This document shows, in pieces, positions 16,165 through 24,555 of a stretch of 64,000 nucleotides of DNA; position 1 is the stretch's first letter, and every line of letters starts with the position of its first letter. Origin of the DNA: Streptomyces sp. NRRL S-646. GTDB taxonomy: Bacteria; Actinomycetota; Actinomycetes; Streptomycetales; Streptomycetaceae. The stretch is taken from the NCBI RefSeq assembly GCF_000720765.1, contig NZ_JODC01000015.1, positions 186,001 through 250,000 of the forward strand, written 5' to 3'. Position numbers and translations under genes: made by a program. Below the pieces are notes generated by a model. That model saw nothing but the letters and a program-made list of their open reading frames with translations. It had not been told where the DNA came from and searched no databases.

Positions 16165-16830
16165 ATGTCCGACGACGAACACTCCTCCGGCTCCGGGCGT
16201 CTCCTGATGGGCCTGACCTGGGCGGTGCTGCTGCTCGCGCTGTGGCAGTGGGGGCGGCAGGTGACCGAGGTACGGCAGGACCTGTCCGCGCCCGCCACCG
16301 GTGACATGGCCGCGGTCGGACGGCCGCCGGATACGGAACTCCCGCCCGCCGCCCGCCCGTTGGGGAACGCGCTGCCGCAACGCATCGACATTCCCGACCT
16401 GGGCGTCCGGGCGCCCGTGGTGCCCCGCGGCCTGGACCGGCAGGGGGCGATCGATCCGCCGCCCTTCGACCGGGCGGACACCGTCGGGTGGTACGCGGGC
16501 GGGGCAAGACCGGGCGCCGCCGGTGCCGCGCTGATGGTGGGTCACGTCGACACCGAGACCCGGCCCGCCGTCTTCTACAAGCTGAGCTCCCTGCGGTCCG
16601 GCGAGACCGTCCGCGTCATCCGCGACGACGGCAGGGTCGCCGAGTTCACCGTCGACGACGTCCAGGTCCAGAGCCGCGACCGCTTCGACGCCCGGCAGGC
16701 CTACGGCCAGCACCGGCCGGGGCGCGCCGAACTGCGGCTGATCACCTGCGGGGGCACCTTCGACCAGGACAGCGGCAGCTACACGGCGAACGTGATCGTC
16801 TCGGCATACCTCACGGGAACCGGCCACTGA
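16165..16830 (+). CDS. class F sortase
   Basis: This encodes 221 residues. One N-terminal membrane helix (14-30) is followed by a sortase domain with H127 in MVGHVDT and C195 in LITCGGTFD, both class F signatures. The catalytic arginine normally found next to the tyrosine of the last strand is not obvious: the segment reads SGSYTANVIVSA. The gene starts 4 nt after the preceding secreted-protein gene, so they form an operon. Class F sortases are common in actinobacteria, and their substrates are mostly unknown. Confidence 0.8.
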   Translation: MSDDEHSSGSGRLLMGLTWAVLLLALWQWGRQVTEVRQDLSAPATGDMAAVGRPPDTELPPAARPLGNALPQRIDIPDLGVRAPVVPRGLDRQGAIDPPPFDRADTVGWYAGGARPGAAGAALMVGHVDTETRPAVFYKLSSLRSGETVRVIRDDGRVAEFTVDDVQVQSRDRFDARQAYGQHRPGRAELRLITCGGTFDQDSGSYTANVIVSAYLTGTGH

Positions 16831-16853
16831 CCCACCCTCACCGGGCCACCCGC

Positions 16854-17095
16854 ACCTGGCCCGGCCGGCGGCCTGCTCCCCCCGGAGCCGCCGACCGCGC
16901 TGGTCCTCAACCGCGCGCGCACGGGCTGCGGGAGTGCTGTGTCTTTCCGGGGGCTGGCCCCCGGGCTCCCGGCGGTGGGGCGGGTTGGTCGGGGTGTGGT
17001 GCTGGGTGTCGGTACCTGGCCCGGCCGGCGGCCTGCTCCCCCCGGAGCCGCCGACCGGGCTGGTCCTCAACCGCGCGCGCACGGGCTGCGGGAGT
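16854..17095. repeat. 82-bp sequence duplicated 160 bp apart
   Basis: 16854-16935 and 17014-17095 are identical except for one base (C against G at 16898/17058). The 78-bp spacer contains its own hairpin CGGGGGC-TG-GCCCCCGG. With one mismatch in 82 the duplication is young or kept uniform by recombination. It sits in the 394-bp gap after the class F sortase, which otherwise holds nothing I can assign. Confidence 0.85.
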
Positions 17096-17224
17096 AACCC
17101 GGCGACCGGCACGGGAGGTTCAGTGGGCCATAGTGGCAAGGATCGGCCGAGGGCTGGGGCCGTCTGAGAAGACTCTAGAACGGATGAGCGCCAGAGCCTA
17201 GAGGTTGAATGACGCCAGGTTCCG

Positions 17225-17551
17225 TTACGGTGGCTCTCCGTCATACACGCTGGTGACCGACGTTCCACTGAGGGTTGTACGACGACCTCCGGACCGCCCC
17301 CGGGCTTCCCGGCGCAGCTCGTCGTCGTCCGTCACCCGCTCGACCACCGCCGGCGCGACCCGGTTCAGCGGCAGTCGGCGTCGGCGCGCGTACTGCCTGA
17401 GGCTCGCGAACGCCTGGTCGGCGTCGGTGTTCCAGCGCTCGGCGACCATGCTCTTCGCCTGCTGAGGGGCGTGGGGCTGTATCGATTTGCGGCTCCGCCA
17501 CGTGAGCGCGACCAGCCACGACAACGCCGCAGACGGCACATCGCCGCACAT
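17225..17551 (-). pseudogene. ANTAR-domain fragment
   Basis: The 108-residue frame contains QQAKSMVAERW followed by DADQAFASLRQYARRRRLPL and VAPAVVERV, the three-helix ANTAR RNA-binding pattern. ANTAR proteins bind paired hairpins in mRNA leaders and act as antiterminators, usually behind a GAF or receiver sensor. Here the preceding 35 residues show no sensor domain and the canonical ANTAR alanines are partly changed, so it looks like the surviving tail of a broken gene. It could still be a short stand-alone ANTAR protein. Start ATG 17551 has no clear ribosome binding site. Confidence 0.55.
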
Positions 17552-17684
17552 CTCGCGGAGCGCTCAGCACCCACCCTCGCCATGGGGCTGTAACAGCTCG
17601 CCGACAAGGTTCGGGCGACCTCGTGGCGAGGCGGGCCGTATGTCAGGATTGGGACCTGGACCGGTGCACCCAAGGGGGAGTTGG

Positions 17685-18698
17685 ATGTACGGCATGAGGG
17701 GGGCCGGAATGAGGGCTTCCGCGGCGGTGCTGGGGGCGGCGCTGCTGGTCGCGGGGTGTTCCTCCGGGGGTGGCGACGACAAGGACGCCGGTGCGAGGAT
17801 CACCCAACAGCCCAAGGACAGCGACCCGTTCTGGGTCAACCCGGACGGCAACGCGGCACGTCAGGTCGCCGCCTTCGCCAAGTCCGGCAAGGACTCCGAA
17901 GCCGAGCAGATCCGCAAGATCGCCGAGCAGCCGACGGGAGAGTGGATCGGCCCGGAGAACCCCGAGCAGGAGGCCCAGGGCTTCACGGAGGCCGCCGACA
18001 AGGCCGGCCGCACAGCCCTTTTGGTCCTCTACAACATCCCGCACCGCGACTGCGGCCAGTACTCCCAGGGCGGCGCGGCCGACGGCGACGCCTACCGCTC
18101 CTGGATCGACGGGGTGGCCGCGGGCATCGGGGACCGAGCGGCCATGGTGATCCTCGAGCCGGATGCCGTACTGCACCTGGTGGACGGCTGCACCCAGTCG
18201 CAGTTCCAGGAGGAGCGCTACAGCCTCCTCAACTACGCCGTCACCAAGCTCAAGTCCCTGAAGAGCTCCAAGGTCTACCTGGACGCGGGCAACGCCGGCT
18301 GGGGCCACCCCGACCAGATCTTCCAGCCCCTCCAGCGCGCGGGTGTCGCCCAGGCCGACGGCTTCTCGGTCAACGTCTCCAACTTCTACTCCACCCAGGA
18401 CTCCATCGCGTACGGCAAGCAGCTGTCCGCAAAGGTCGGCGACAAGCACTTCGTCATCGACACCAGCCGCAACGGCAACGGCCCGTACACAGAAGGAAAG
18501 GCCGACGAGAACTGGTGCAACCCGCCGGGCAGGAAACTCGGCGAGACCCCGACGACGAAAACGGCGGACCCACTGGTGGACGCGTACCTGTGGGTCAAAC
18601 GCCCAGGCGAATCGGACGGCACCTGCAAGGGCGGCCCCAAGGCAGGCGAATGGTGGCCGACCTACGCACTGAAGCTGACGGAAGGGTCAGGGTCTTAA
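17685..18698 (+). CDS. cslZ: GH6 glycosidase lipoprotein of the csl locus
   Basis: This encodes 337 residues. A lipoprotein signal ends at VAGC with C25 as the lipidated cysteine. The GH6 barrel shows D122 in NIPHRDC (catalytic acid), D160 in ILEPDAV, and the late signature DTSRNGNG followed by NPPGRKLG. GH6 enzymes hydrolyse beta-1,4-glucan with inversion. It converges on glxA-cslA, and in S. coelicolor the third gene of that locus is a putative endoglucanase called cslZ, so it probably trims or releases the glycan made by CslA at the cell surface. AAGGGGGAG precedes ATG 17685. Confidence 0.8.
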   Translation: MYGMRGAGMRASAAVLGAALLVAGCSSGGGDDKDAGARITQQPKDSDPFWVNPDGNAARQVAAFAKSGKDSEAEQIRKIAEQPTGEWIGPENPEQEAQGFTEAADKAGRTALLVLYNIPHRDCGQYSQGGAADGDAYRSWIDGVAAGIGDRAAMVILEPDAVLHLVDGCTQSQFQEERYSLLNYAVTKLKSLKSSKVYLDAGNAGWGHPDQIFQPLQRAGVAQADGFSVNVSNFYSTQDSIAYGKQLSAKVGDKHFVIDTSRNGNGPYTEGKADENWCNPPGRKLGETPTTKTADPLVDAYLWVKRPGESDGTCKGGPKAGEWWPTYALKLTEGSGS

Positions 18699-18723
18699 GG
18701 AGCGCGGGGCTGTGACAAGCCAC

Positions 18724-18762
18724 AGCGCTCCCGCACCCGAAAAGACAACCCGCGGGAGCGCT
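18724..18762. terminator. bidirectional terminator between cslZ and glxA
   Basis: AGCGCTCCCGC (18724-18734) pairs perfectly with GCGGGAGCGCT (18752-18762) around a 17-nt loop. It lies between converging genes and its right arm overlaps the glxA stop codon at 18761-18763. Confidence 0.75.
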
Positions 18763-20698
18763 ACGGCACCCTCACCCACTGCGCCTTCGACGGCGTCCCC
18801 TGATCATCATCGACGAACAGCATGTACCACCCGGACGTCACCATATTCCGATTCTTCGGCACAGTAACCGTGATCTTGTCACCGGAAACCTTGTAGTCCA
18901 ACGCAATGGACCGTTGATCCACGTCCGTGACGTGAGTGGACGCACTGGGCCGAATCAACCGCACCTTCTTGATCGCTGAAGCCTGCGGAGACGTGAACGT
19001 CCCCGACCCACCCCGAGCGATGGTCTGCGGTCCCCCGGACAGCGACGGCCGCGAATCCCGATAAAGATAGGGCGGGGTGTAAATCTCGATCCGCTGCTCG
19101 AACTTCCCCGGCTTGGTGTTCGCCTTGTCGCCGTACAACGAGTCCGACCCGAAGAACATCACCCGCCCGTCCGGCAGCAGAATCGACCCGGAGTGGTAGT
19201 TACGCCCCACCTCGGGATCGGCGACCTGCTTGAACGTGTTGGTGTCCGGGTGATACAGCCGGGCCTGCAGGATGTTGGAGTCGCCGCGCCCGCGATAGTC
19301 CTCCGACCCGCCGGACACCAGCACCGTGTCGTCGGGCAGCACTGAGGACTGCGGATACCGCGTCCCCTTCTCCAGCGTCGGCCCGTCCACGAACTTGGGG
19401 TTCTTGTCCTTCAGGTCGATCAGCCGTGTCTTGTTGCTGGACAGCTTGGACTCGCCGACCCCGCCACCGCCGATCACCATGTACTTCTCGTTCTGCGCCG
19501 GAGGCAGCAGCACCGTGCCGGACGTCTCCATCTTGTTGGCGTCGCTCAGCCCGGGCAGCTTGCTGAATGCATTCGTATCGACGTCCCAAATACCCGGAAC
19601 ACGGCCCACGTTGTCCGGCCCGTACCCCGCATTCGACCCCGAGTAGAAGATCTTGCCGTTCTGCATCAGGAACAGCGCCGGGTAGGTCGGGAACTGCCGG
19701 ATCGTGGACGTGTACGTCCACTTCTTGGTCTTCGGATCGAAGACCTCGTTCTTGCCCGGCACCAGCTGCCCGATGTCGTCGAGACCGGACACACTGAGGA
19801 TCTTGCCGTCGGACAGAGTCGTCAGCGTCGGGTACCAGCGCGCCTCGTTCATCGGGTCGACCTTGATGTACTTCTCGGCGACCGGGTCGAACTCGAAGGC
19901 GTCCCGGATCCCCTGGAAGTCCTTCTTGTCGAGGGCGAGCTTCTGCGCGATGCCGTACGTGTTGCGTGCGTCGGTGCCGGTCAGGCCCTGGATCCGGTAG
20001 TTGTCCTGGGTACCGGTCTCGTACTTCGTCCCGCTCTGCTTCGCCTCGACGTAAATACGCCCCAGGCCGGGGTCATTGCGCAGGAACTTGCCGGTCTTCG
20101 GGTCGAAGACCTTCTTCGCGCGCGGCACGAGCACCGGGTCCTTCGACACGAAGGTCTTGCCGTTCTCCTTGCCCGTGAACTTCGTCCCCGCGGGCAGAGT
20201 TATCGGCTTGTCCGGGTTCTCGTTGTGCACCACCATCAGGCCGCCGGCCTTGGTGACGTCACCCTTCAGCTTCTCGTACCGCTTCGTCCCGCCCGCGATC
20301 AGCAGATTGCCGTTCGCCAACTGCGTGTGGCCGGTGCAGAACAGGTCCTTGGGCGTCGGGATCTTCTTGATGGTGCCCTTGACCGGGTCCCAGATGCGGG
20401 TGTCGAACTTCTTCGCGTTGAAGTTGTCCTGGTTGTTGCCCGAGCCCGCGATCAGCAGCACCTTGCCGGTGCGCAGCAGCGCCGCGTGGATGGTGTCCTG
20501 GCGGTATTCCGGCGGGAACTCGATGATGTCCCAGTGCCCGTTGTCCGCCTTGTACTCGGGTCTGTTGATCTTGTACTCGTGGTATTTCTCGGTCCCGACG
20601 CGGTAGAGCCACGGCCCGTTCATCCCGGCCAGCGCGAGTACCACCGCCGTACCGATCGCGAGTCGACGGGCGCGGCGGCGGCCTGCACGGTCGTTCAT
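18761..20698 (-). CDS. glxA: GlxA mononuclear copper-radical oxidase
   Basis: This encodes 645 residues, the same length as Streptomyces GlxA. A single N-terminal helix (about 12-30) anchors it to the membrane with the enzyme outside. Kelch-like propeller repeats (GNLLIAGG, GKILSVSGL, TVLVSGG, GRVMFFGSD) are followed by a C-terminal DUF1929 domain. C121 in DLFCTGH and W288-Y289 in EARWYPTL match the GlxA cross-linked cysteine-tyrosine cofactor and its stacking tryptophan; H502 in GRNYHSG is a likely copper ligand. GlxA oxidises a glycan or glycolaldehyde-type alcohol, making peroxide, and is needed for hyphal tip glycan deposition and development. Its ATG overlaps the cslA stop (ATGA). Confidence 0.93.
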   Translation of the reverse strand: MNDRAGRRRARRLAIGTAVVLALAGMNGPWLYRVGTEKYHEYKINRPEYKADNGHWDIIEFPPEYRQDTIHAALLRTGKVLLIAGSGNNQDNFNAKKFDTRIWDPVKGTIKKIPTPKDLFCTGHTQLANGNLLIAGGTKRYEKLKGDVTKAGGLMVVHNENPDKPITLPAGTKFTGKENGKTFVSKDPVLVPRAKKVFDPKTGKFLRNDPGLGRIYVEAKQSGTKYETGTQDNYRIQGLTGTDARNTYGIAQKLALDKKDFQGIRDAFEFDPVAEKYIKVDPMNEARWYPTLTTLSDGKILSVSGLDDIGQLVPGKNEVFDPKTKKWTYTSTIRQFPTYPALFLMQNGKIFYSGSNAGYGPDNVGRVPGIWDVDTNAFSKLPGLSDANKMETSGTVLLPPAQNEKYMVIGGGGVGESKLSSNKTRLIDLKDKNPKFVDGPTLEKGTRYPQSSVLPDDTVLVSGGSEDYRGRGDSNILQARLYHPDTNTFKQVADPEVGRNYHSGSILLPDGRVMFFGSDSLYGDKANTKPGKFEQRIEIYTPPYLYRDSRPSLSGGPQTIARGGSGTFTSPQASAIKKVRLIRPSASTHVTDVDQRSIALDYKVSGDKITVTVPKNRNMVTSGWYMLFVDDDQGTPSKAQWVRVP

Positions 20699-22701
20699 TC
20701 CTTACGTCCCCCAAATCCACCGAGAGCGATCTGCATCGTCTGGTCATTGCCTGCACCCGGACCCCCGCCGGAGGCGGCCCAGGTGGGCTTCTGCCCCGAG
20801 CCGTGCGGCGAGTGCGGCGCGTGCTGCCCGGGCAGCGGCTTCGGCTGGTACGCCGTCGCGGGCGCCGCCGAGTCCTGCGGCTCCTCGTACAGCGGCGCGG
20901 GCGGCTGCTTCTTCGCCTGCCTGAGGCCGTACCGCCAGGCGAAGATCGGCGACGCGGTGATCAGCAGGGCGAACGTGGCCCAGATGATCATTGCCGGGTG
21001 CGAGTGCCCGAGTGTGAAACCGGCGGCGATCGAGCCGCCGAAGACCAGGATGAAGAACAGGTGGATCCGGAAGGTCCCGAACAGCGTGTCCGGGCTGGCC
21101 GAGTCGCCCTTGGGCGTCACCACGAACTTGCTCTTGCGGCGCAGCACGGTGTCCATCAGGGAGCGTGCGTAGATCGGCGCCGACAGCGCCGACATCATCA
21201 TGCCCGCCACACCGCCGGAGCCCTCGGGCTCGTGCGGGGAGACGTTGTGCCGGCGGTTCCAGACGTACAGGCCGATCTGCAGCGCGGACGCGTTGCCGTA
21301 CAGCATCAGCCAGACCGTCGGGTCGATGTTCACACCCGAGGCGCCCAGGCCCAGGAACAACGCACAACTCAGCGCCGCCAGGATCCAGTTGAGGGCCGAC
21401 ATCGGGTAGAAGATGATCATCATCGTGTAGTTGAAGAGCTTGCCCGGAGGCAGTGAGAACCAGCCCTTCCAGTACTGCTTCAGGATCGTCTCGTACGTGC
21501 CCCGGGACCAGCGCAGCTGCTGGGTGAAGAAGTCCGTCCAGGCACCCGGGCCCTCGCCCACCGCGAGCACGTCCGGTGTGTACACCGACCGCCACTTCTT
21601 CCCCGTCGCGGGGTTCCTGTGCCGGTGGATCTCGAAGCCGGTGGCCATGTCCTCGGTGATCGAGTCGTACAGGCCGCCGATCTGCTTGAGCGCCTTGATT
21701 CGTACGGCATTTGACGTACCGACGAACATCGGGGCGCCGTAGCGGTTTCCGGCTCGCTGGATGAGGGCGTGGAAGAGGAACTGCTGGGATTCCGCCGCCT
21801 TGGTGATGGGGTTGTCGTAGTTGCCGTACACCTGTGGGCCGATGACGAAGCCGACGTCCGGGTCGCGGAAGAAGCCGAGCATCCGCTCCAGGTAGTTCGG
21901 CAGCGGCACGTGGTCGGTGTCGACGGAGGCGAAGAAGTCGTAGTCGTCGCCGTGCGCCTCGAGCCAGGCGTTGTAGTTGCCGTGCTTGGTCTTGGCGCGG
22001 TGCGGGCCCTTCTTCTGGTTCCACTTCTCGACGCCCTTGCGGGAGAAGTGGTGCACGCCGAGGCGCTCGCAGACCGCCTTCACCTCGGGGTCGTCGCCCT
22101 CGTCGAGGAGCCAGATGTGCAGAAGCCCCCGGTGGCGGAGCCGCACGGCCGCCTCCAGGGTCTTCGTCACCATCTCCAGGGGTTCCTTGCCGGGCACGTA
22201 CGTCGTGATGAACGCGACTCTCGTGCCGGTCTCGGGCACCACCGGGATCGGGTCGCGGGCGACCAGCGTGGCGTGCGCGTTCGACAGCACGTTCATGCAG
22301 CGGAAGAACTCGATCAGACCGATCGAGACGAGCATGACGACGTCCAGCGTCGGCAGGAAGCTGAAGGCGGGGTAGTCGCGTTCGGTCCAGTGCTCCGGCT
22401 GCAGCAGCCAGCCGAGCAGGATCAGTGAGAGCAGCGGCGCCGCGCCCAGCATCAGGGCGGCGCGCAGCCGGTGCGGCTCCTGCGAGAGCAGCGAGCGGTA
22501 CTGCACCTTGTACGGCTTGTTCGGGTCGGGCTGGGTGAGGGGACCGGCAAGCCGGCTGTAGTGCTCGTAGTCGTATCTCGGCAGTGTCTTCTTGATGCGG
22601 CGGAACTGGCCCGTCTGGCTGTTCCGCTGCGATGGCATCCTCAGCTGGGTGGTTTCTGACGGGTCGAAGTTTTGCCGGGCGCCCGTCGGCGTCGACGTCA
22701 T
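20695..22701 (-). CDS. cslA: CslA cellulose-synthase-like glycosyltransferase (GT2)
   Basis: This encodes 668 residues. Membrane helices near 82-100 and 118-137 precede a cytoplasmic GT2 domain with DEGDD (200-204), DTD (261-263), TED (349-351) and QQLRW (394-398), the UDP-sugar, catalytic-base and product-binding motifs of processive beta-glycan synthases. Further helices follow to about 600, then a Pro/Ser-rich tail. In Streptomyces CslA makes a tip-located beta-glycan with GlxA and binds DivIVA. The first base of the glxA start lies within its stop region (20695-20698), so glxA is translationally coupled. Confidence 0.93.
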   Translation of the reverse strand: MTSTPTGARQNFDPSETTQLRMPSQRNSQTGQFRRIKKTLPRYDYEHYSRLAGPLTQPDPNKPYKVQYRSLLSQEPHRLRAALMLGAAPLLSLILLGWLLQPEHWTERDYPAFSFLPTLDVVMLVSIGLIEFFRCMNVLSNAHATLVARDPIPVVPETGTRVAFITTYVPGKEPLEMVTKTLEAAVRLRHRGLLHIWLLDEGDDPEVKAVCERLGVHHFSRKGVEKWNQKKGPHRAKTKHGNYNAWLEAHGDDYDFFASVDTDHVPLPNYLERMLGFFRDPDVGFVIGPQVYGNYDNPITKAAESQQFLFHALIQRAGNRYGAPMFVGTSNAVRIKALKQIGGLYDSITEDMATGFEIHRHRNPATGKKWRSVYTPDVLAVGEGPGAWTDFFTQQLRWSRGTYETILKQYWKGWFSLPPGKLFNYTMMIIFYPMSALNWILAALSCALFLGLGASGVNIDPTVWLMLYGNASALQIGLYVWNRRHNVSPHEPEGSGGVAGMMMSALSAPIYARSLMDTVLRRKSKFVVTPKGDSASPDTLFGTFRIHLFFILVFGGSIAAGFTLGHSHPAMIIWATFALLITASPIFAWRYGLRQAKKQPPAPLYEEPQDSAAPATAYQPKPLPGQHAPHSPHGSGQKPTWAASGGGPGAGNDQTMQIALGGFGGRKE

Positions 22702-23019
22702 GAGTCATCCCCCCACACGCAGGTCAACCGCGTGTTGTGTTGGTTCCTTCCGCCCGCGGTCGAGTCCCCCTCGACTCTCCACGGACGTATCAGTGACCGG
22801 CCGCAGTCACCACACCTTCCACACCCAGAGACATGGAACCGCGACCTTCCGGTTGCATGATGCCCCCCTCGGCATCCGCTCGTGAACGGGGCCCCTAATC
22901 CCCGCGAACCCGGCAACCGCTTACTTGCCCCCCAACTGCCGCGTATCCGCAGCATCTTGGAGAACAGGGTTCTACGGCGTTCATCATGATCGCAAGATGC
23001 GAAACGCGGTGTTTACCGG
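22702..23019. other. leader region of cslA
   Basis: This 318-bp gap separates cslA from the GntR gene on the same strand. It contains a short hairpin GTCGAG-TCCCC-CTCGAC (22759-22775) about 60 nt before the cslA start and no open frame with family character. The cslA promoter should be here, but no convincing -10/-35 pair is visible. Confidence 0.5.
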
Positions 23020-23736
23020 TCATACGCGTTCATTGTGGCGCGTGTGGGGGTCCTGTGGACCAGTTGTGGACAGCCGGGTGCGGATGTTGCCGAAGTGCTT
23101 TCTTATCGCCTCCTCCGCCCGTACCGAGTCGCCCGACCGCACCGCGTCGAGGATGTCCCGGTGCTGACTGCAGGTGACCTTCGGGTCCTGGGGCGCGCCT
23201 CCCAGATCTGTCTGTACGCGGTGGAAGGCGTCCCAGAACGCCTCCAGGACCTCGCCGAGGAGCACGTTGTCCAGCCCCCGGTACAGGGTGGCGTGAAAGG
23301 CGCGGTCGGTGTCCGCGAGGCCGGCGCCTCCTTGCGCGGCCTGGTCTTCCATACGGTTCACGAGGGCGTCGAGTTCAATGAGGTCCGGCTCCGGGATCCG
23401 CCCCGCGAGCCGGGAGACGAGCCCTGTCTCGACCGCCTCGCGCAGTTCGAGCAGCTGGAGCAGGGAGTCCTCTCCCCGGTAGTGCCCGGCGACCGTGCGG
23501 AAGGCGAGGCCCTCGATCATGGGGGCCAGCGACATCGGGCCGACATACGTGCCGAAGCCGTGCCGGATCTCCACGATGCCCATCGCCTGCAGCGCCTTCA
23601 GCGCCTCGCGCACCGAGTTCCGGCTCGCGCCGAGGAACTCCATCAGCTCGGGCTCGGTCGGCAGCGGGGCCCCGGAGGGCAGCCTGCGGTCGACGATCAG
23701 CTTCTTGATCCGCTCCTGGAGGTCACGCGCTGCCAT
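23020..23736 (-). CDS. FadR/GntR-family transcriptional regulator
   Basis: This encodes 238 residues. The winged helix-turn-helix (residues 6-70; LPTEPELMEFLGASRNSVREALKAL read in two parts) is followed by an all-helical FCD effector domain with the metal ligands spread over LRDAVE-like ELREAVETGLV, DRAFHATLYRGL, QHRDILDAVRSGD and the final H of IRKHFGNI. FCD regulators sense carboxylates or sugar acids. ATG 23736 is taken as start; a TTG at 23757 adds seven residues. Located just upstream of cslA, it could control it, but no operator pair is seen and this is only proximity. Confidence 0.8.
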   Translation of the reverse strand: MAARDLQERIKKLIVDRRLPSGAPLPTEPELMEFLGASRNSVREALKALQAMGIVEIRHGFGTYVGPMSLAPMIEGLAFRTVAGHYRGEDSLLQLLELREAVETGLVSRLAGRIPEPDLIELDALVNRMEDQAAQGGAGLADTDRAFHATLYRGLDNVLLGEVLEAFWDAFHRVQTDLGGAPQDPKVTCSQHRDILDAVRSGDSVRAEEAIRKHFGNIRTRLSTTGPQDPHTRHNERV

Positions 23737-24010
23737 GGCCAGAGGGTATCCGGCCAAGCGCTCCGCGGAAGTGGCTCGATGGGCCGCCGATCGCCTACGG
23801 CGCCGTCATGACTGTTCGCGCCCACGCGGCGAAGCCGCCGATTGCCACAGCCCAGCGCCCTTCAGGGCCGCTGCCGGGCCTTTGCTGTCTGTGTGCGGCC
23901 GGGGACTCGTACCCCGGACCCGCTGCTGGTCCATTTCCCGGGGTGCCCCCCGGACCTTCAGCCGCCTGTGTGGCGCCGTGAGGAATCCGGCGTGCGGGAG
24001 TGGAGGCCGG

Positions 24011-24216
24011 CCGATGGCGAAGGCCCCCACTTCCGCCGGGGGGCTTTGCTGTCTGTGTGCGGGCCGGGGAGTCGAATCCCGGACCTGCTGATGCTGCGTC
24101 TCCCGGGGGAGGCCGTCCCGATGGCGAAGGCCCCCACTTCCGCCGGGGGGCTTTGCTGTCTGTGTGCGGGCCGGGGAGTCGAATCCCGGACCTGCTGATG
24201 CTGCGTCTCCCGGGGG
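24011..24216. repeat. tandem 107-bp repeat of tRNA-like 3' ends with terminators
   Basis: 24011-24109 is identical over 99 bp to 24118-24216. Read on the minus strand, each unit contains a T-arm-like stretch (GATTCGACTCC) and GGCCCGCACA followed by a terminator-like stem (AAAGCCCCCC with GGGGGCCTT). A third, more decayed copy lies near 23876-23935, with TACGAG in place of TTCGAG. The true tRNA-Lys at 24295 has the same plan. The array occupies the gap from 23737 to 24258, which holds no protein gene. Confidence 0.75.
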
Positions 24217-24249
24217 TGAGGAATCCGGTGTGCCGGAGTGGAGCCCGCA
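24165..24249 (-). pseudogene. decayed tRNA-like sequence
   Basis: The ends TGCGGGC (24243-24249, minus strand) and GCCCGCA (24165-24171) form a perfect 7-bp acceptor-like stem enclosing 71 nt that include a T-loop-like ATTCGAC. The T stem has a mismatch and no proper D arm or anticodon arm can be drawn, so it is not a working tRNA. It is probably a relic related to the adjacent tRNA-Lys. Confidence 0.45.
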
Positions 24250-24258
24250 CCAATGGCG

Positions 24259-24286
24259 AAGGCCCCCCGCGCTTGCGGAGGGCCTT
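24259..24286 (-). terminator. terminator of tRNA-Lys
   Basis: On the minus strand AAGGCCCTCCGC pairs with GCGGGGGGCCTT over 12 bp (one G-U) around an AAGC loop, 8 nt past the tRNA 3' end. No U-run follows, as is usual in Streptomyces. Confidence 0.75.
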
Positions 24287-24294
24287 GCTGTCTG

Positions 24295-24368
24295 TGCGCC
24301 GCCAGGGACTCGAACCCCGGACCCGCTGATTAAGAGTCAGCTGCTCTAACCAACTGAGCTAGCGGCGC
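24295..24368 (-). tRNA. tRNA-Lys (CTT anticodon)
   Basis: The 74-nt cloverleaf is complete. The acceptor stem is GCGCCGC with GCGGCGC, the D arm is GCTCAGTTGGTTAGAGC, and the anticodon arm GCTGA-CTCTTAA-TCAGC carries CTT. The T arm is CGGGG-TTCGAGT-CCCTG, and the discriminator base is A. The CCA end is not encoded. A TAGAGT stretch (24383-24388) 14 nt upstream may be the -10 element. Its 3' half (47 nt) is repeated exactly at 30585 and 46 of the 47 at 46721. Confidence 0.97.
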
Positions 24369-24555
24369 CTGCTGACGTCGTAACTCTACCGGACGGCCGG
24401 GGGTGCTCCGGACCACCCGCCCCCCTGGCCCCCCGGGTCACGGACGGCCCTTGTACATCATTCGGACCGTCAACATGCGCGTCGGGAAGAGGGTTGGGAA
24501 ACTGATCATCGTGGACAGGCGCGGTCATTTTCATCTGGAGTGTGAGGGGAATCGC

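Noticed and set aside
20744..22708. 654-residue frame parallel to cslA
   Set aside because: Same-strand shadow in another frame, Arg/Pro-rich, with no glycosyltransferase motifs.
24165..24249. A second functional tRNA
   Set aside because: The acceptor-like stem pairs, but no D arm or anticodon arm can be formed and the T stem is mismatched.
23842..24329. Small proteins with repeated SVCGPGSRIPDLL-like segments
   Set aside because: These come from translating the tRNA-like tandem array; there is no ribosome binding site and the signal is RNA-like.
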